Part shown: one piece after another, positions 1-12,349 of the stretch
Position numbering within the stretch: the stretch's first letter is position 1
Layout: every line of letters begins with the position of its first letter
DNA from: Dipylidium caninum
Taxonomy: Eukaryota > Platyhelminthes > Cestoda > Cyclophyllidea > Dipylidiidae
DNA: 64,000 bases
Direction: 5' to 3'
Assembly (NCBI GenBank): GCA_017562135.1
Contig: QEYB01000448.1
Coordinates: 1,550,001 to 1,614,000, forward strand
Made by a program: the position numbers and the translations under genes
Notes under the pieces: generated by a model
Seen by the model: only the letters and a program-made list of their open reading frames with translations
Databases searched by the model: none
Told to the model about the DNA's origin: nothing

Positions 1-82
1 CCTTTCGAGTTGTTCAACGCAATTAACATCGTGTCTATTTAATGAAACAAATTGAAAATTACTGATTATCCGTCATTACCAG

Positions 83-505
83 GTATGGAGCAGTGATTCG
101 GGCGCCGTTCATAATCCGCCAGAAACCATTGTTATGAAGAACCAAGCTTTTCATGCCGGAGCCAATATTACCATAACACTCAGCAACGCGGATGAGGAGG
201 CAAGTTCTCGGTATCGTGCATTCCCGGTGTATAGCCGTGTTTGCTAACGTACTGAAACGGTTTGTTTGTTTTTGACAGGAGCAAGCCTCATGCCTGATTG
301 TTCGTGAATGCACACGACCGAAAATTACATCAAAACGATTCCGTGTTGGCGCCCCAAAGTCTGAGGAGGTTCGTGACCTGCTATGTGTCCACTTTGAGAT
401 AGTTTTGAATTCCTTGTTCCTGAGTTCTTAATTTGGTCTTTTTTAATAATGACATAGGGGATTATCTGATATGTTCTTTTTTTGCAGAGATGTTCTCTGA
501 TGTGA
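83..505 (+). CDS. Lamin (nuclear intermediate filament), 3' end only: tail domain exons and CaaX exon
   Basis: This is the end of a lamin gene whose 5' part lies outside the window. Three phase-0 exons are visible: 83-199 (39 codons), 279-368 (30 codons) and 488-505 (5 codons plus TGA). The first encodes part of the lamin-tail Ig-like domain, opening VWSSDSGAVHNPP, equivalent to the WASGAGATHSPP block of vertebrate lamins. The second opens EQASCLIVRE. The last encodes only RCSLM and a stop, so the protein ends in a CaaX box, C-S-L-M, expected to be farnesylated for nuclear envelope attachment. The intron after 199 starts gcaagt, a GC-AG type donor. Exon sizes and phases match the complete lamin gene at 2001-9839, and the 39-residue exons share 19 identical residues, so this is an older tandem paralog rather than an assembly duplicate. 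Bases 1-82 read as intron. Confidence 0.85.
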
Positions 506-2000
506 CATGGTACGACAGAAAACGCTTTTTTCAATTGCCCGTCCACAAGCTTTTCGACAATGCATTTAACCTTGATGGTTTAGCATAACGCAACCACATG
601 TTCTTGTAATGCAGTTTTTTTTAATTTTTCAATCTCTTTATGGCAATAATACGAGTATAGGAGTAAAGTATTGTTTAACTCGCAGCACTTCGGCTACCGT
701 CCATTCTCTGTGTTTGTTACATGATTCTCTCATTCGTCCATTCTATTCCCATTTTTACATAAATGCATTGTCACGATGTGCTTTTTTGTTATTTTCTAAT
801 AGCGGGAGGGTATTGTTAGTAGGTGCGAGTCGGCATCGGTTGTGGTTTCGGCATGGGAGTTGATTAGCACCGATCGGGCGCGACGTTGTTCGTGACTGGG
901 GTGGGTCGCTGCGTTTTGGGGGTCGCCCCTGAAGCGCGCCGTTCGTGGGGATTCCATTGCGTTAGTCTAATTAGTAGTAGGCGTCGACTCGCTGTGTTGG
1001 TGGCACGGCTGGCTGATGTGGGTCATCTGATTTCTGGTCTGGTGCAGGTGGCGTGGCACGTTCTGTAGTGTGACGACACTAGCCCCAGGCAGAAGCACTT
1101 TACCCGGGTGCTAATCTGCCAAGTGGAGTTGTCGAGCGCATTGCAGGTCGGACGTACCAAGTGCCCCTGCCCCTGTGCATTTTGAGTCTGCTTTGGGTCT
1201 GAAGATCACGCAGAGCCTGACACTGTATCGTAAGAGATCAGTGCAATAAGCCATTGTATATACTTATATGCTTAGAATTAAAACAAGGTAAGATAATCCA
1301 TTTGTTGATTTGCAACAGAAAAGGCTTGTTACATGTTCGTCATTTTCGTTGTTTGAGTAATCGCAATGGGATTTGCAAATGGCCTGTAAAGCGCACACGT
1401 TTTCAAAAACGTACAGGGCGGTGGGACGTGTTCTCCTGTAACGCAATACAGGGGTTATCTGTGCTTGTGATTTTTCGACATTGACTTGCACTATTTATGC
1501 ATCGTATCCTCGGCGTTATATAAATTCAGAATCTATAGACTTGTTTTCGGCCACATTTTTACTTTAATGACACTGACGCATTTTTGCTGCCAGTCTCCAA
1601 CTACTCTGTTCTTTCTAAATCTGTTTATTCTCTCTAATTGAAATATTATAACTGCTTGCATTGAACCGGATATTTTAATCAATGGGTGTTTTGGCGCACG
1701 TATAATCTCTCTTGATAATCTATAGTTTTTCCTCGACGGCATTTAACTGAAAGTTTATAATACGTCACTACGTTGCTAACCTGCATTAACGGTACTTTTG
1801 AAAATTTTTGGTGCCTCAGTGTTCATCATCTATGTTGCAGCGAGCAGGAAAATCGTCGTATGTTTAACCGCGTCTCTTATTATTAGTTATTTGAACATCT
1901 TTTTTGTCAAACGTTGTCGATGTGACTGACATTTGATTTATCCCAATAAAATGTGATCTCTGTTCAATCTCGTTGACGTTTTGCAAATCTTTTAGCGAAA
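506..2000. other. Intergenic region between the two lamin genes
   Basis: About 1.5 kb with no convincing coding region. It should hold the 3' UTR of the upstream lamin and the promoter of the downstream one. Most of it is AT-rich, but roughly 860-1220 is a distinctly GC-rich block with no long conserved reading frame, possibly an inserted repeat or degenerate mobile element. Directly before the second lamin ATG there is a pyrimidine-containing stretch ending in AG (1994-1995), leaving a 5-nt leader. Confidence 0.5.
1981..1995 (+). promoter_or_regulatory. Likely 3' splice acceptor just before the lamin ATG (5' UTR intron or trans-splice site)
   Basis: The sequence ends in cttttag and is followed by cgaaa and the ATG at 2001. 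An acceptor-like site five bases from the start codon suggests either a 5' UTR intron or a spliced-leader addition site, both known in flatworms. The sequence cannot distinguish them. Confidence 0.35.
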
Positions 2001-5000
2001 ATGTCGGCACGTGGAAAGAGAGGGCAGCAGCCCTCGGAATCGACTGCCACCACATCGAGACGGACTACCATTATTACCTCCACCGCCTCTTCGTCAGCCG
2101 ACCGTCGTCGTCAACGCTCGATGAGTCCCTTGAACATTTCTCGCAATGAGGAGAAGGAGGAATTGGCTGATCTTAACGACCGTCTTGCCTCTTATATCGA
2201 CTACGTCCGAAAATTAGAGATGGATAAGGAACATCTGAAGCGTAAAATTAAAACATACTCAGAAGAACGTCTGGTAAACCTTTCGCCATTTTTATGATTG
2301 AACACGATTTCATTTTCTTAGAAGCATTTAACCTTAATATAATATGTGAAAAGAGAAGACCACCGTTTTTGCTATCGGACGTATTTTTTTAACGTGACTC
2401 TTAATTTGCTCCTATTGAGTGGTAGAAATAGTGGTAATGGTTCATCTTAGTGAAAGCTTGCTTAATGCTTTTTTTCATTACCAACTGAAGACAATCTTCT
2501 CAATAATGGGAGTATTTCAGTCTTATTCTACCGTTTGTAATTAAAAGCACGAGTAGAAACAAATTTATACTAAGCGTTGTGCTCTCATCGATACTCTTAA
2601 TTTTCATTGGATTGGTGGGACTTGATTTTCAAGAACCCAGAGGTATGCTGAACTTGTCCTTAAGTGGTATCACTACAACATCTTTATTTACTTGTTGTAA
2701 TACTGCTAAATGTTAGATGTGCTGAAATTCGTTATCCCTAGAGTAAGCACGACGATGCCAGGAATACCTATGAGTCGGAAATCGCCTCCCTACGCCGACT
2801 CTTGGACGATCTGGCAAAACAGAAAGCCGCAGCTGAGGTTGAGGCAGAAAAACACAAGGATGACGCAAGAGTTGCCTTATCCAAATTGGGAAAGCGAGAT
2901 GCTGAAGTGCGTGGATTGCAACGTCGTGTAGATTGCCTTGAGCGCGATCTTTCTGCCTACAAGCAGGATCATGATCGTTACGAGGCTCTCAAGCCTGAGT
3001 ATGACGCATTAGAGAAGCGCTGTGCTGCTCTCCGTCACGATCTTGATGCAGAAACAGTTCTGAGAAATGAACTTGAGAACAAGGTAGCTGGGTTACGTGA
3101 AGAACTGGACTTCAAAAACCGCTTGCTAGAGGAGGAACGTAGTAAGGTGATCGAAAGGACCATCACAGTAGAAAGTGAGATTGAGGATAGGAAGGCAGCA
3201 GAGTATCAGTCGAAGCTGTATGACCAATTGCAAGCTTATCGGGACCAAACAGCAGAGGATTTAATGGCTTATAAGACCGAAATGGAACACACCTTTGAGG
3301 TAAAACGTATTGTGTCATTTAGCTATAACCAGACCCAGCCTTTACTCCGAGAATCTTTTTTTGAGATGTCGCACACTTCGGTTTTTCATAAATTCTTTTT
3401 AAATTTCCCAAATTCTAACTTGTATCTTGGTCAAATGAGTCCTAAGGTATCACGGGTTGTTTTAAAAGATATCCTCTTGAAAGGTAAACTTAACTGTTAG
3501 CAAAATCTGAACGCCAAATCGAGTCTATCTGTATTTTATTATCCACCAAATCTTATTATATTTAGTATTTTAGGATCCTTTTTGACCCTTTTACAATGCG
3601 TTACTGACAAGGTTGCGACAGAGTTTTACTTTTCTCTCAACCTTGTAACCTTCAAATCGGTCTTATGGTTCCAGAGAAAGTATCTACTAATCTCCCGACA
3701 GTCGAATCTTATGTCTACAGCAGGAAATTTTTAATACTGTCTGCAACGACTTGCACTTAATGGATGCCCTAATCTGTCTTCATAGCTTTATTAGCAAGAA
3801 AATCCATTGTTAACAACCATTGTTCAAGATGAATACTTATTTGCCTTATGGCTGACAGTTTGCTCCACCTCTTTTCCTCTAGACGCGTTTTTCTTCTTTC
3901 ACTTTCCCACGATGTGGGTTCTGTACGACATTGTTCCCGAATTTCCCCCTCTAGAATGTGTACCTTGCAATGCTTTCTCGAATATGGCATCGCCTGAAAG
4001 AAGTATATGAGATCATTATTTTTCACCCGTAATAATTATAAGTGCTGATTCTTTACTTTTTCTCTAGACATGTTTTCGCCTAAAACACTCAATTGGGGCT
4101 AAGATATTAGGCCGCGCCGTAGTCGCTTAAAATGCTTGTGCAATTTTCTTGCGTGTAATTCCTCTGCAAAATTTTATGCATAGCATCCAAGATCTACACC
4201 ATTAGGGTGATATGCAATGTGAACGAAGGGGGTCTGTTGAGAGCATCATTCGACCCTCTTATTTTCACCCCCACCCCGAGGGGTGGTTGTTAACTTTGGC
4301 TGCATACATGAAATCCAAATAAGACCTATTTGTACCAAGTAGATAAAATATGATTTGGAATGTTCTAGCCAGATTTTACTCGCCGATGTTGATTAATCTA
4401 ATTCACATACTATTAATGCAAGACAGTAAGTTTTGAAATAGCTGCCGCTGAGTGATTTTATATAGCCGATTTTTTCCCACCAGACTAAGTTAAACCAGTT
4501 GCGAGCAGCCAACAGTGATGCTGCGAAGGAGAGGGACCGCCTTCGTGATGAGTTACTAGTAATGCGCAAGCGGAGCGACGATTTGGAGCACGAGCTGGCT
4601 AAGAAGGTGAATGAAGTGGACCTCCTGAAGCATCGGGTCGACGAATTGGAGCGCCTGCGTCGACACGAGCGTGACGACTATGAGAAAAGCCTTGCTCTCC
4701 AACGCGAGGAATTGGCTCGTCTTCAACGAGAACTCGAAATCCGTTTTGCCGAATTTGCCGACCTCATGAACACGAAGGTGGCCCTGGACCAGGAAATCCT
4801 CATGTATCGCAAGATGCTTGAGGGCGAAGAGACACGGTGTGTTGTCTTCAATAATGCCCATTTTAATGGGATACAGGAAAGAAGGTTGGCGATCTGCTTT
4901 AAGTGAATTTTATCCAAGTATTTCAAAGCAGGTTGTTTGATAGTGACCTCCTTAAATTGGGAGGACAGATTTTACTTTGCTATAAATTTCTCCATAAGGT

Positions 5001-8000
5001 GATTTTTTAACTTCCACCTCTTCAAAGATTTAAGTATCAATAAATGCAAGCAAAATAGCTCAAAATGTATGCTTTGGTGTTATTGGCATTGAAAGTTAAA
5101 AATAAGTTTTCTATCCACTCAGTGAAGACAGCAACCAAGTTGGCGTTTCGTCCTGCATTGTAGTTGTTGATCTTGTACGTTGGCGCTGGTAAGAAGCTGA
5201 AGTAGGCAGTTTTTTTTTTTACACCGAAGTTAATCACCTCTAAGTAGTTTTATTCACATCGGAGGCATGAAAGAACATGCTCATGTCTATTGTTCAACCA
5301 CGAACCAACGGCATACTCAGGTGCTTTCTTATCCACGTCCACTCGCTCGTGAGTAACGAAACCCTTCCGGACTGCGTTTGAAGTTAAGTGTCTGTGTTGC
5401 TGACTCATTCAGCTGTATTGCTCATTTGGCAGATTCTTTTAATCAGTTCCAATGCACAATGCTTTCGGTTAGGAAAACTAATGCTTTCACGCATGCCTAA
5501 GCTTTGTTTCTCTCAGTAACTTGTCGCCTCTTCCAGGGATTTGGTTGATGTACATTTAGATTGCGGGAGTAAAGGGACTTGCATTAACCAGACTCAACGG
5601 ACTCTCGTAATTCCTGCTAGCTGCTGTTTAGAATGCTACGCTAATCTCCTCTCCGCAGACCCTCTAATATCAGTGTTGATCGTCCATTGTGCAGCCTCAT
5701 GTCGCCACGTAACTTTGCATAAGAGGTGGATGACGATCTCCACGCCGCCGCTATCACACGGCGATGGTTGTGTGTCTTCTCATTCAGCGTAAGCAAGGAT
5801 AGAATAAAAAGAACCAATGTCGTAGGGCCAACTCATATCTCGACATTTCGACGTTTTACTTTGAAGTTTTGATCGTGCCGCGACGGGCTTTTAACACCTC
5901 CTCAAGAATTTTACGACGATACGGTTCTACCAAGGTCAATTAGTTTACTTTGCTAAAGTGGAATTAAACTCAAAATGTTTATCCGACAAACATTGCTTTA
6001 ATCCGTCAACCGTATGATGTGGGTTTTTATGTGCGCCCAAGGAAGCTGCAAACCATGCCGACTCGTCTTTCAGATTTGAGACTATAAGGCTGTTTTTTTG
6101 TAGTGATTAAAAGGCTGCATAGAAAACTTAAGGCCACTCGGAAATGCAAATGTGAAGTCGGCGAAGCCTTGTCGGGGCGGTCGAGTCAGCGGTCCACCGA
6201 CTTCGTGTGGGTGGACCGTGGACCGGTGTGAATCAGCGAGACAGACGGAGGATGGAGTCATTGGACGGGCGTCAGGCGCACCATGGTGGTGCATTCTGCA
6301 TCATTTTCGCGGCTCCTCGATTGGACTAGCCTCTACATTTGATATCATGTCTCTACAAGCTCGGTTTACTCAGCCATCTCACCACATTCGACGCAGTTTG
6401 CCGCCATTTTATTACAGTGTAGTTGTTTCTTTTCATCCAAATAGGTGCTCGTTAACTGGGTCCTTGGTGTATCTTGATAGCTCCGTATCCATTTTGGTAA
6501 ACCATCTTCCTTATTCTTAGATGTTTTATTAATGGTGACTTCATCAATCACCAACATGCATAGCACGGTCTGACAGTCTTTGTTTAGCTTCTGTGCGTCA
6601 GTATTCACTAGAGGAAACGTCAATTCTCCTACTTCCACGCTCAGTACCAAGTACTGAACTCGTGGCCACTGGACTCTGCAAGCAAAATGATTGCGGAAAC
6701 ATCGGAGGGTGTGTGGCAGTGCGCCAGTTTAACGGTATCACTAAAACGTACCCACCTTCCGCATTGTTCTTTTCTCCACTCCACTAAATGGCTACCGGAA
6801 GTGGCACTCTCATTGTAATCTTCATTTAAGCGTCTTGACGATAGTGTTTGGCCACGTAAACGTTACCGTCAAACGGGTTTGAGGGCCGCTGACCAATCGG
6901 ACCCTTGGGAGGGGCAGTCGAGGGTTGTCTATGCACCAACGAGTATGCTGCTATTGGTTGTTAGTTTTGAGAATGTTAGGCACCTTCTCTTGCCCCGGAC
7001 TTCTCATATCTCCCTCCATTGGTGTCAACAAAGGGGAACAAGTAAAAATTGTGAAATAGTCAAGGGGTTGGTCAGTGTAAGAGGCACTCACAGAAACACC
7101 ATGTTCCCTAGTTTTATGTGAAGATGCCGCAAACACCGGCTAAGCTAGAAGGTGTTCTCTTCACTCATCTGGATTTATTGAACTGATTTTTTTGAGTCGC
7201 TGGTCGAGTGGTGTGTTACAGTACAGACAGGCGGCGATGTCTACGATGGGTTGGTTAAAACGTCATGATTCGAGGATCTTTTTTATCTTTCTCGATGCCA
7301 TGGTTTTTTATCAGGCATTGTCATGTGTTCAGATATTTCAACTAGTGATCGTTACAACTGCCCCACCAATCCTATAAGTACCTGGTTTAGTGCCGTGGCA
7401 TTTCAAATTAACCTCTCTTGTTGCGCGCAGATCCCTTTCTAGTCGAGGTGGATGAAATTTTTAATGCTAGGTTTCGTCGTTCTTTAGCCTCAACATCTCG
7501 ACCGGCAGTACTCGGGAGACACCATTTGCCACGGGCGCGAAACGCAGACGTCCAGTGAGTGTGGACTATGACGACGAGGGGGAGGATGAAGACGAGGGCA
7601 TCCACTCGACAAGCACAAGTTCCCTTGGCGGCTCTTTGCCGCGAGTGACCTACCGTATCGCCACCAACTCCAATGGCAACATCGAGTTCGCCGCCGACCA
7701 GAACGAACTGGGCAAATGTGTGAAAATTGTCAATTCCTCCGACGAGGCACGTGTTACTCCCATTCTTTCAATGTCGAATGTGTGTGCGCGCGCATTAGTT
7801 ACTTTCAGTGGCTGGGAACACAGACTGGTGTAAAACTGAGTGCGCTTCCGCACTCTCCACGCAATGTATCATTACTCTACTCGCAGCATTCCTGCTAACA
7901 TGGTTGTAGTTCAACAGGAGTTTCCAGATATTATGCCAATATATAATATGGTTTATGTTAAAAAAATCAGGAGGAATGGTAAGAAATGCCAGAGCCACGA

Positions 8001-9839
8001 GCGTCCGGTGTATAGGCATGCCACATCTTGGTGGCTCTGCTCCTCCTTCTCCCCCTCTTCTAAGCTGGTCCATGACGACCCAACTGGTCTAGGTGTGGCA
8101 GTCCGCCGCAAGCATATCTGCTGGAGAATACAACTCTCTTCATGCAGCATTCGGGAATATCGCAGATACTCCCCCCACCCCACTAAGCTTATTTTGCCCG
8201 AATGCTCTTTGTTCTGCTGGAAATGTCGTGACTGGCACTATTTTTGCTCCAGATACATGTTCCCGATGTAGCCACGCGTGAAGAAATGGGTGGTCTTCCA
8301 TGCCTTAACTCAGATGTAAAGCATTTATTGACCAAACTTTTACTTTGGAGTCAACCAGCTGCCCCATTCCAGAGCGTCGGGAGGCCTTGTCTCTCTCCAC
8401 TTCATCTATTCTCCCTAGCGCATATCGGTAGCAGTAGACGTAGACTTTACTATCCCGCTGTAGGTTATCCTTACCCGATACGTCTTTCGGCTTCTTCCTC
8501 GAACTTCACTTCTCTGTCCTACTCTATTGGTACATTTACTAATTACTACATCAATTGCCTTGTATACAGGAAACCAACATAGGAAATTGGGTGCTTAAGC
8601 AGAAGACAGATGGCCACGAGGTAGTCTTCAAATTTCCTCGCTCGCTCGTCCTTCAACCCGGGGCCAGTTGTCAGGTGATTTGGCCTATTGTTTCACTCCT
8701 TTTTTGGCCTAAAACATCATTGTCTTCTTCCTCATTTTGACTGTAAACGCCGTTCAAGTGCTTTCTAGAGTGTTCCGCTTAGTTATTCGCCTTTGGAGGT
8801 TTTCAGTAGCACCCTTTGAACCTAAGCTATATCTGACTTTGTGTTTACACGATCCTCTTAGATTTGGAACAGCGATGCTGGAGCTACTCATGATCCCCCC
8901 AAAGATTTGGTTATGAAGAGCCAATCTTTCAAAATGGGCGCCAATATGAGCTTCTCCTTGCTCGGAAATGATAAAGAGGTGAGTGTGGAAGGTAATTTGA
9001 CACTTTTCTGATCCTACACGTGGATCGCCGGTATTTTAATCCCCTCTCCGCCCCAGTTCTGGGCTCTTACTCCAACCTCCACTTGTAATCGCTCCTATTT
9101 GGAGATGAAATATTCCTAACACATAAGTATGAGGTGGCCCGCGTGCTCTGATTGTCAGGTTAGAGAGGGAACTTTTCTACGTGTTTCCTGAAGGCTAGCC
9201 AAATTATCGAGTTATTAGTCTTCGCTTGTTCTGCTCTACATTCGCCGGAGGAAAGGTTTGCGCTCGTGGGCGAAGTACGGGAACTGGCATCATTTTAAAG
9301 AAAGTGATATATAAACATTTTCCTCCTTTGTAGGAACAAGCCAATTGCCAAATTACACGAGAACATGTTCGCTACCCCCGCACTCACCTTCGTTCGCATC
9401 CGCAGCTGCCATCGGAGGAGGTTACTGCTTTCTACCTTAAACGTCTTTCTATTAGCACATTTTACACTTGGATGTCGTTAATACCCCGATTTTTCATAAG
9501 ATTTTCCATTGTTGTCTCTTGGGCCTCCTTTGAACGCCACGTCTCTCTACCCTTGAATGCACAATGGCGGTCTCGATGTTTAAAATAGCTTAATTGCGGT
9601 TTGACCAATGAATGAGTGGCTCTGTTGCTTTGTTTACCTTTAATAAAAACTTAAATTCTTAAGCATGAGTAAATAAGTACTGTTACTACCACAATACTTA
9701 CCATTCGTAGGGTTAGTATTGAAGAAGAGTAAGGGTAATACTAAAAACAGACAGTTGGTCTGAGCTTTTCGGTCACTAACCTGCAGCATTTAAACAATGT
9801 TATTTCTTCTTTCTTTTTTAGAAATGTCTTCTTATGTAA
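2001..9839 (+). CDS. Nuclear lamin, complete gene, 8 coding exons, 589 aa
   Basis: Exons: 2001-2273, 2742-3299, 4484-4836, 7488-7746, 8570-8674, 8862-8978, 9334-9420 and 9822-9839, total 1770 bp in frame. The head (residues 1 to about 50) is Ser/Thr/Arg-rich with a CDK-type site, RSMSPLN, directly before coil 1A (EKEELADLNDRLASYIDYVR). The rod runs to the helix-termination motif YRKMLEGEE near residue 390. An NLS (AKRRRP) and an acidic stretch follow, then the Ig-like lamin tail domain over exons 4-7 (GNWVLK; IWNSDAGATHDPP). The last exon is KCLLM plus stop, a CaaX box for farnesylation. Lamins build the lamina under the inner nuclear membrane. Most introns are GT-AG, but the exon 4 donor is gcacgt; the alternatives break the frame or lose the conserved KIVNSSDE segment. 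It lies about 1.5 kb behind a paralogous lamin in the same orientation. Confidence 0.93.
4837..7487 (+). other. Large lamin intron (between rod and tail exons)
   Basis: This 2.65 kb intron separates the rod-encoding exons from the exon carrying the NLS and the start of the tail domain. I see no nested gene. A GC-richer patch at about 6150-6300 ends in a gtggtgcattctgc string that recurs near 26880 in a kinase intron, so it may be a fragment of a dispersed repeat. Confidence 0.5.
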
Positions 9840-9976
9840 TAACTCTATAATCTTTCTACACCCCGTCAACCATGTTGTCGCGTCATTCTTTCATAATCTA
9901 ATCAATACTTTATCTTTTCTCATGTTTCTCGATATCTTCGATGTGTTTTCTTCCCGCATCTTATGTATATCTACGA

Positions 9977-9982
9977 AATAAA
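9977..9982 (+). terminator. Candidate polyadenylation signal for the complete lamin gene
   Basis: AATAAA lies about 138 bp after the lamin stop codon on the same strand. The position is plausible, but the use is inferred. Confidence 0.45.
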
Positions 9983-11884
9983 GGCTTGTTCTATGCGGGC
10001 TTACCTCTACCGCCCTCCCCGCTCCCCCCCCCCTTTCATTCAGTGGAGACCACGTCTGCCGCTTACACCGAAGCGGGTTTCTCACCGCCGGCTGCTGTGA
10101 GATAAAGTCGCATTTGTTTACACCTCCTCTGAGAGTGCGTTATCTGCATCTTCGATTCTTCACTTGAATTTGTGTTCATTGCCGCAAAGGGGTGTGTGTG
10201 CCTTTACCGCCCTTCATGCAGTAAACACGGTGCTGGCGTTTGTCGAACCCCCCTAATTTGATCTTCTCCTCCTCGTTACGAAGTTACCCAAACGCTGGCA
10301 AGCTGACACCGCTGAGCCAACTAAGGGCATCAGTACACAACCTACTGCCAACATTGTTCAACATTTACCTGCTGACGGAACACATTTCCACTACTTGATT
10401 CATCGGGCGCGGCACAATGTGGTCGATGTGAATTTTCAGAAATTCCCCCCCCCCGCCTCCCCTTGTTATTGTTAGTACCTTTTTACGACCCATGGTTCGT
10501 ATGGTACTCGAGGAACAATATTCCGAAGTGACTTGCTTGGACACATCGTCGGCTAGGAAAGAATGGGCAAAAATGCTGCCTATTTGCAGCGGCTGCTTCA
10601 GAAGCATGAAGTCTGGCTGACGTCTGTTTCCTCTGAATCAACCACAGGCGAGTCACGCACACGTGGTAGCATCGCCGCCCAGCGTCATTGCCAACGAATC
10701 AGCGTGCGGATGTAGTCTTTTTCACGGTCTTCGCTCGCACTCCTTTCCTTCCTTTTAGCCACATGCAGGGCTGAGGGTGATGTCACCTATGGTTTATCTA
10801 GCGCTATCGCTGATTGATGCAGGAGATTCGTTTTACGGCATGAAAGTGGGACAAAAACGAGGGGAGTTCGGTGCCCTTTACCACAGGTTAAATAATCGAG
10901 AGTAATAATAAACGAGTGTGCCACACTGGAGAACGCTTTACGTAATCTGATTGATGTCCGAGCTCTTCAGGAAAAATTGACGATTGGGCTCAAGCCAGTG
11001 GCGAGTCACGGCGTAAAAACCGCGCGGCTAGCAACAATTTCACTGTTCGCTTTAAAATCTATTTGCAGAGGGGTGAAAGGTTCTGGAATAACGTAGTAGC
11101 AAGCGCCAATTGAAGTCTGAATATCCGGAGAAGAAGGAGCAACCTCGCTTCCGAGTGCCAAGTGACTCAACTGCAGTCAGATTGATCCAGGGCATTTAGA
11201 CGTTCGCGATTTACAAACCTGCTCTATTCAAAGTTAAATGGCATCGCGATAAGGCAGTTTTCAATTAGCATTTACCGAGCACCGACTCCTTGAACGTTCC
11301 TAGCGATTTTGGGAAGTCACCAAATTCAATTCTCATTGAATTCTTACCGCGTATCCTTAGGTTATTTTTAATTACCTTTCTATCGGAAAGCAGGTCAAGA
11401 TACTAGGCCGGTGGTTCGCATGTGTATCACAGGGATTGATTTGTCACGTTTTTGGTATGAGGCCGAAACAAAATACCCAAGATTTCAAAGAAACAAATTA
11501 TTCGTTGTGAACTTCAGACGAAACTGTCAACCTGATATACGCGACTAATGTCGAGGTCAAGGCTCGATAATTATCCCAAGGGTGAAAAAAGTCAGTCTCA
11601 ATAACAAGGCTCACAGGGTTGTTAGACCACAATATACTTAACCGATCGTACGATATCTAATAAATAAATGCAATTAAAGTGTATGAACCAGTAGGCTTAA
11701 CAATCTGGTTGGAAACTGCAAATACATATATATACTAAAAGTTCATACAAAACCGAAGGAAGAATGAAGTGAATCAGTATGGCAGACCGTTGTGTTTGTT
11801 TTTCATGTACAAATCTTAGAAAATCTCCTTTAGATACTATTCACAATTCACGTTCGGGATTCAAAAACGAAAAAACAGTGTGGA
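9983..11884. other. Intergenic region between lamin and the POLR1H-like gene
   Basis: About 1.9 kb between convergent genes with no supportable coding region. It contains short homopolymer runs of C (around 10020 and 10445) but no recognisable RNA gene or mobile element. Confidence 0.4.
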
Positions 11885-12349
11885 TCAAGTATTCTCTACT
11901 TCTTTCTTCCTGCATTGAGTACATGTATAGATAACAGTTTGGCCTTCGTCCGCGGATCGGGTTTGCATTGTAACGTATGTCATTCTGTCATTGCCACAAT
12001 ATTGACAATCTCTTTTAACGGAAGGACCATCCCAATCATTTACTTTGAGGAGAGAATCACGCGCTTTTCTGAGGGCTTCCTCGGACCGTAGAGTCTTCCG
12101 AGCATCGGAGAGCAGTTTAGAAAAATCAGGTGGTGACTGTAAATTATATATTCCGCCATCATTAACATTTTCCGAGTCGAAAGACACCTTCATCCCAATA
12201 AACCATGATAGATAGGTTGGTGTCAAGCATTTTACACACACGAAAGTGTCTTGTGGAGAAAGCTTGTGAGGAAGGAGCGTACCACATACATAACAGAAAT
12301 ATCGGTGACTTCGGTCAAGCCCATCAGGCGGCTCCTGCTGCTGCGGCAT
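11885..12349 (-). CDS. POLR1H: DNA-directed RNA polymerase I subunit RPA12 (POLR1H/ZNRD1), intronless, 154 aa
   Basis: RPA12 is the small zinc-ribbon subunit of RNA polymerase I in the nucleolus, and its C-terminal ribbon supports transcript cleavage in rRNA synthesis. Two zinc ribbons are visible. The N-terminal one has YFCYVCG and FVCVKC (C-x2-C pairs). The C-terminal TFIIS-type one has CQYCGN, the invariant QTRSADEGQTVIYTC loop with the catalytic acidic DE pair, and CTQC. The G after SADE favours RPA12 over RPB9 or TFIIS, which normally carry P there. The ATG at 12349 is the first in frame; an in-frame stop lies upstream. The human protein is 126 aa, so this one has a longer linker between ribbons. 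The gene has no introns, unlike most neighbours. It is convergent with the lamin gene and in the same orientation as the kinase gene about 3.3 kb upstream. Confidence 0.93.
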   Translation of the reverse strand: MPQQQEPPDGLDRSHRYFCYVCGTLLPHKLSPQDTFVCVKCLTPTYLSWFIGMKVSFDSENVNDGGIYNLQSPPDFSKLLSDARKTLRSEEALRKARDSLLKVNDWDGPSVKRDCQYCGNDRMTYVTMQTRSADEGQTVIYTCTQCRKKEVENT

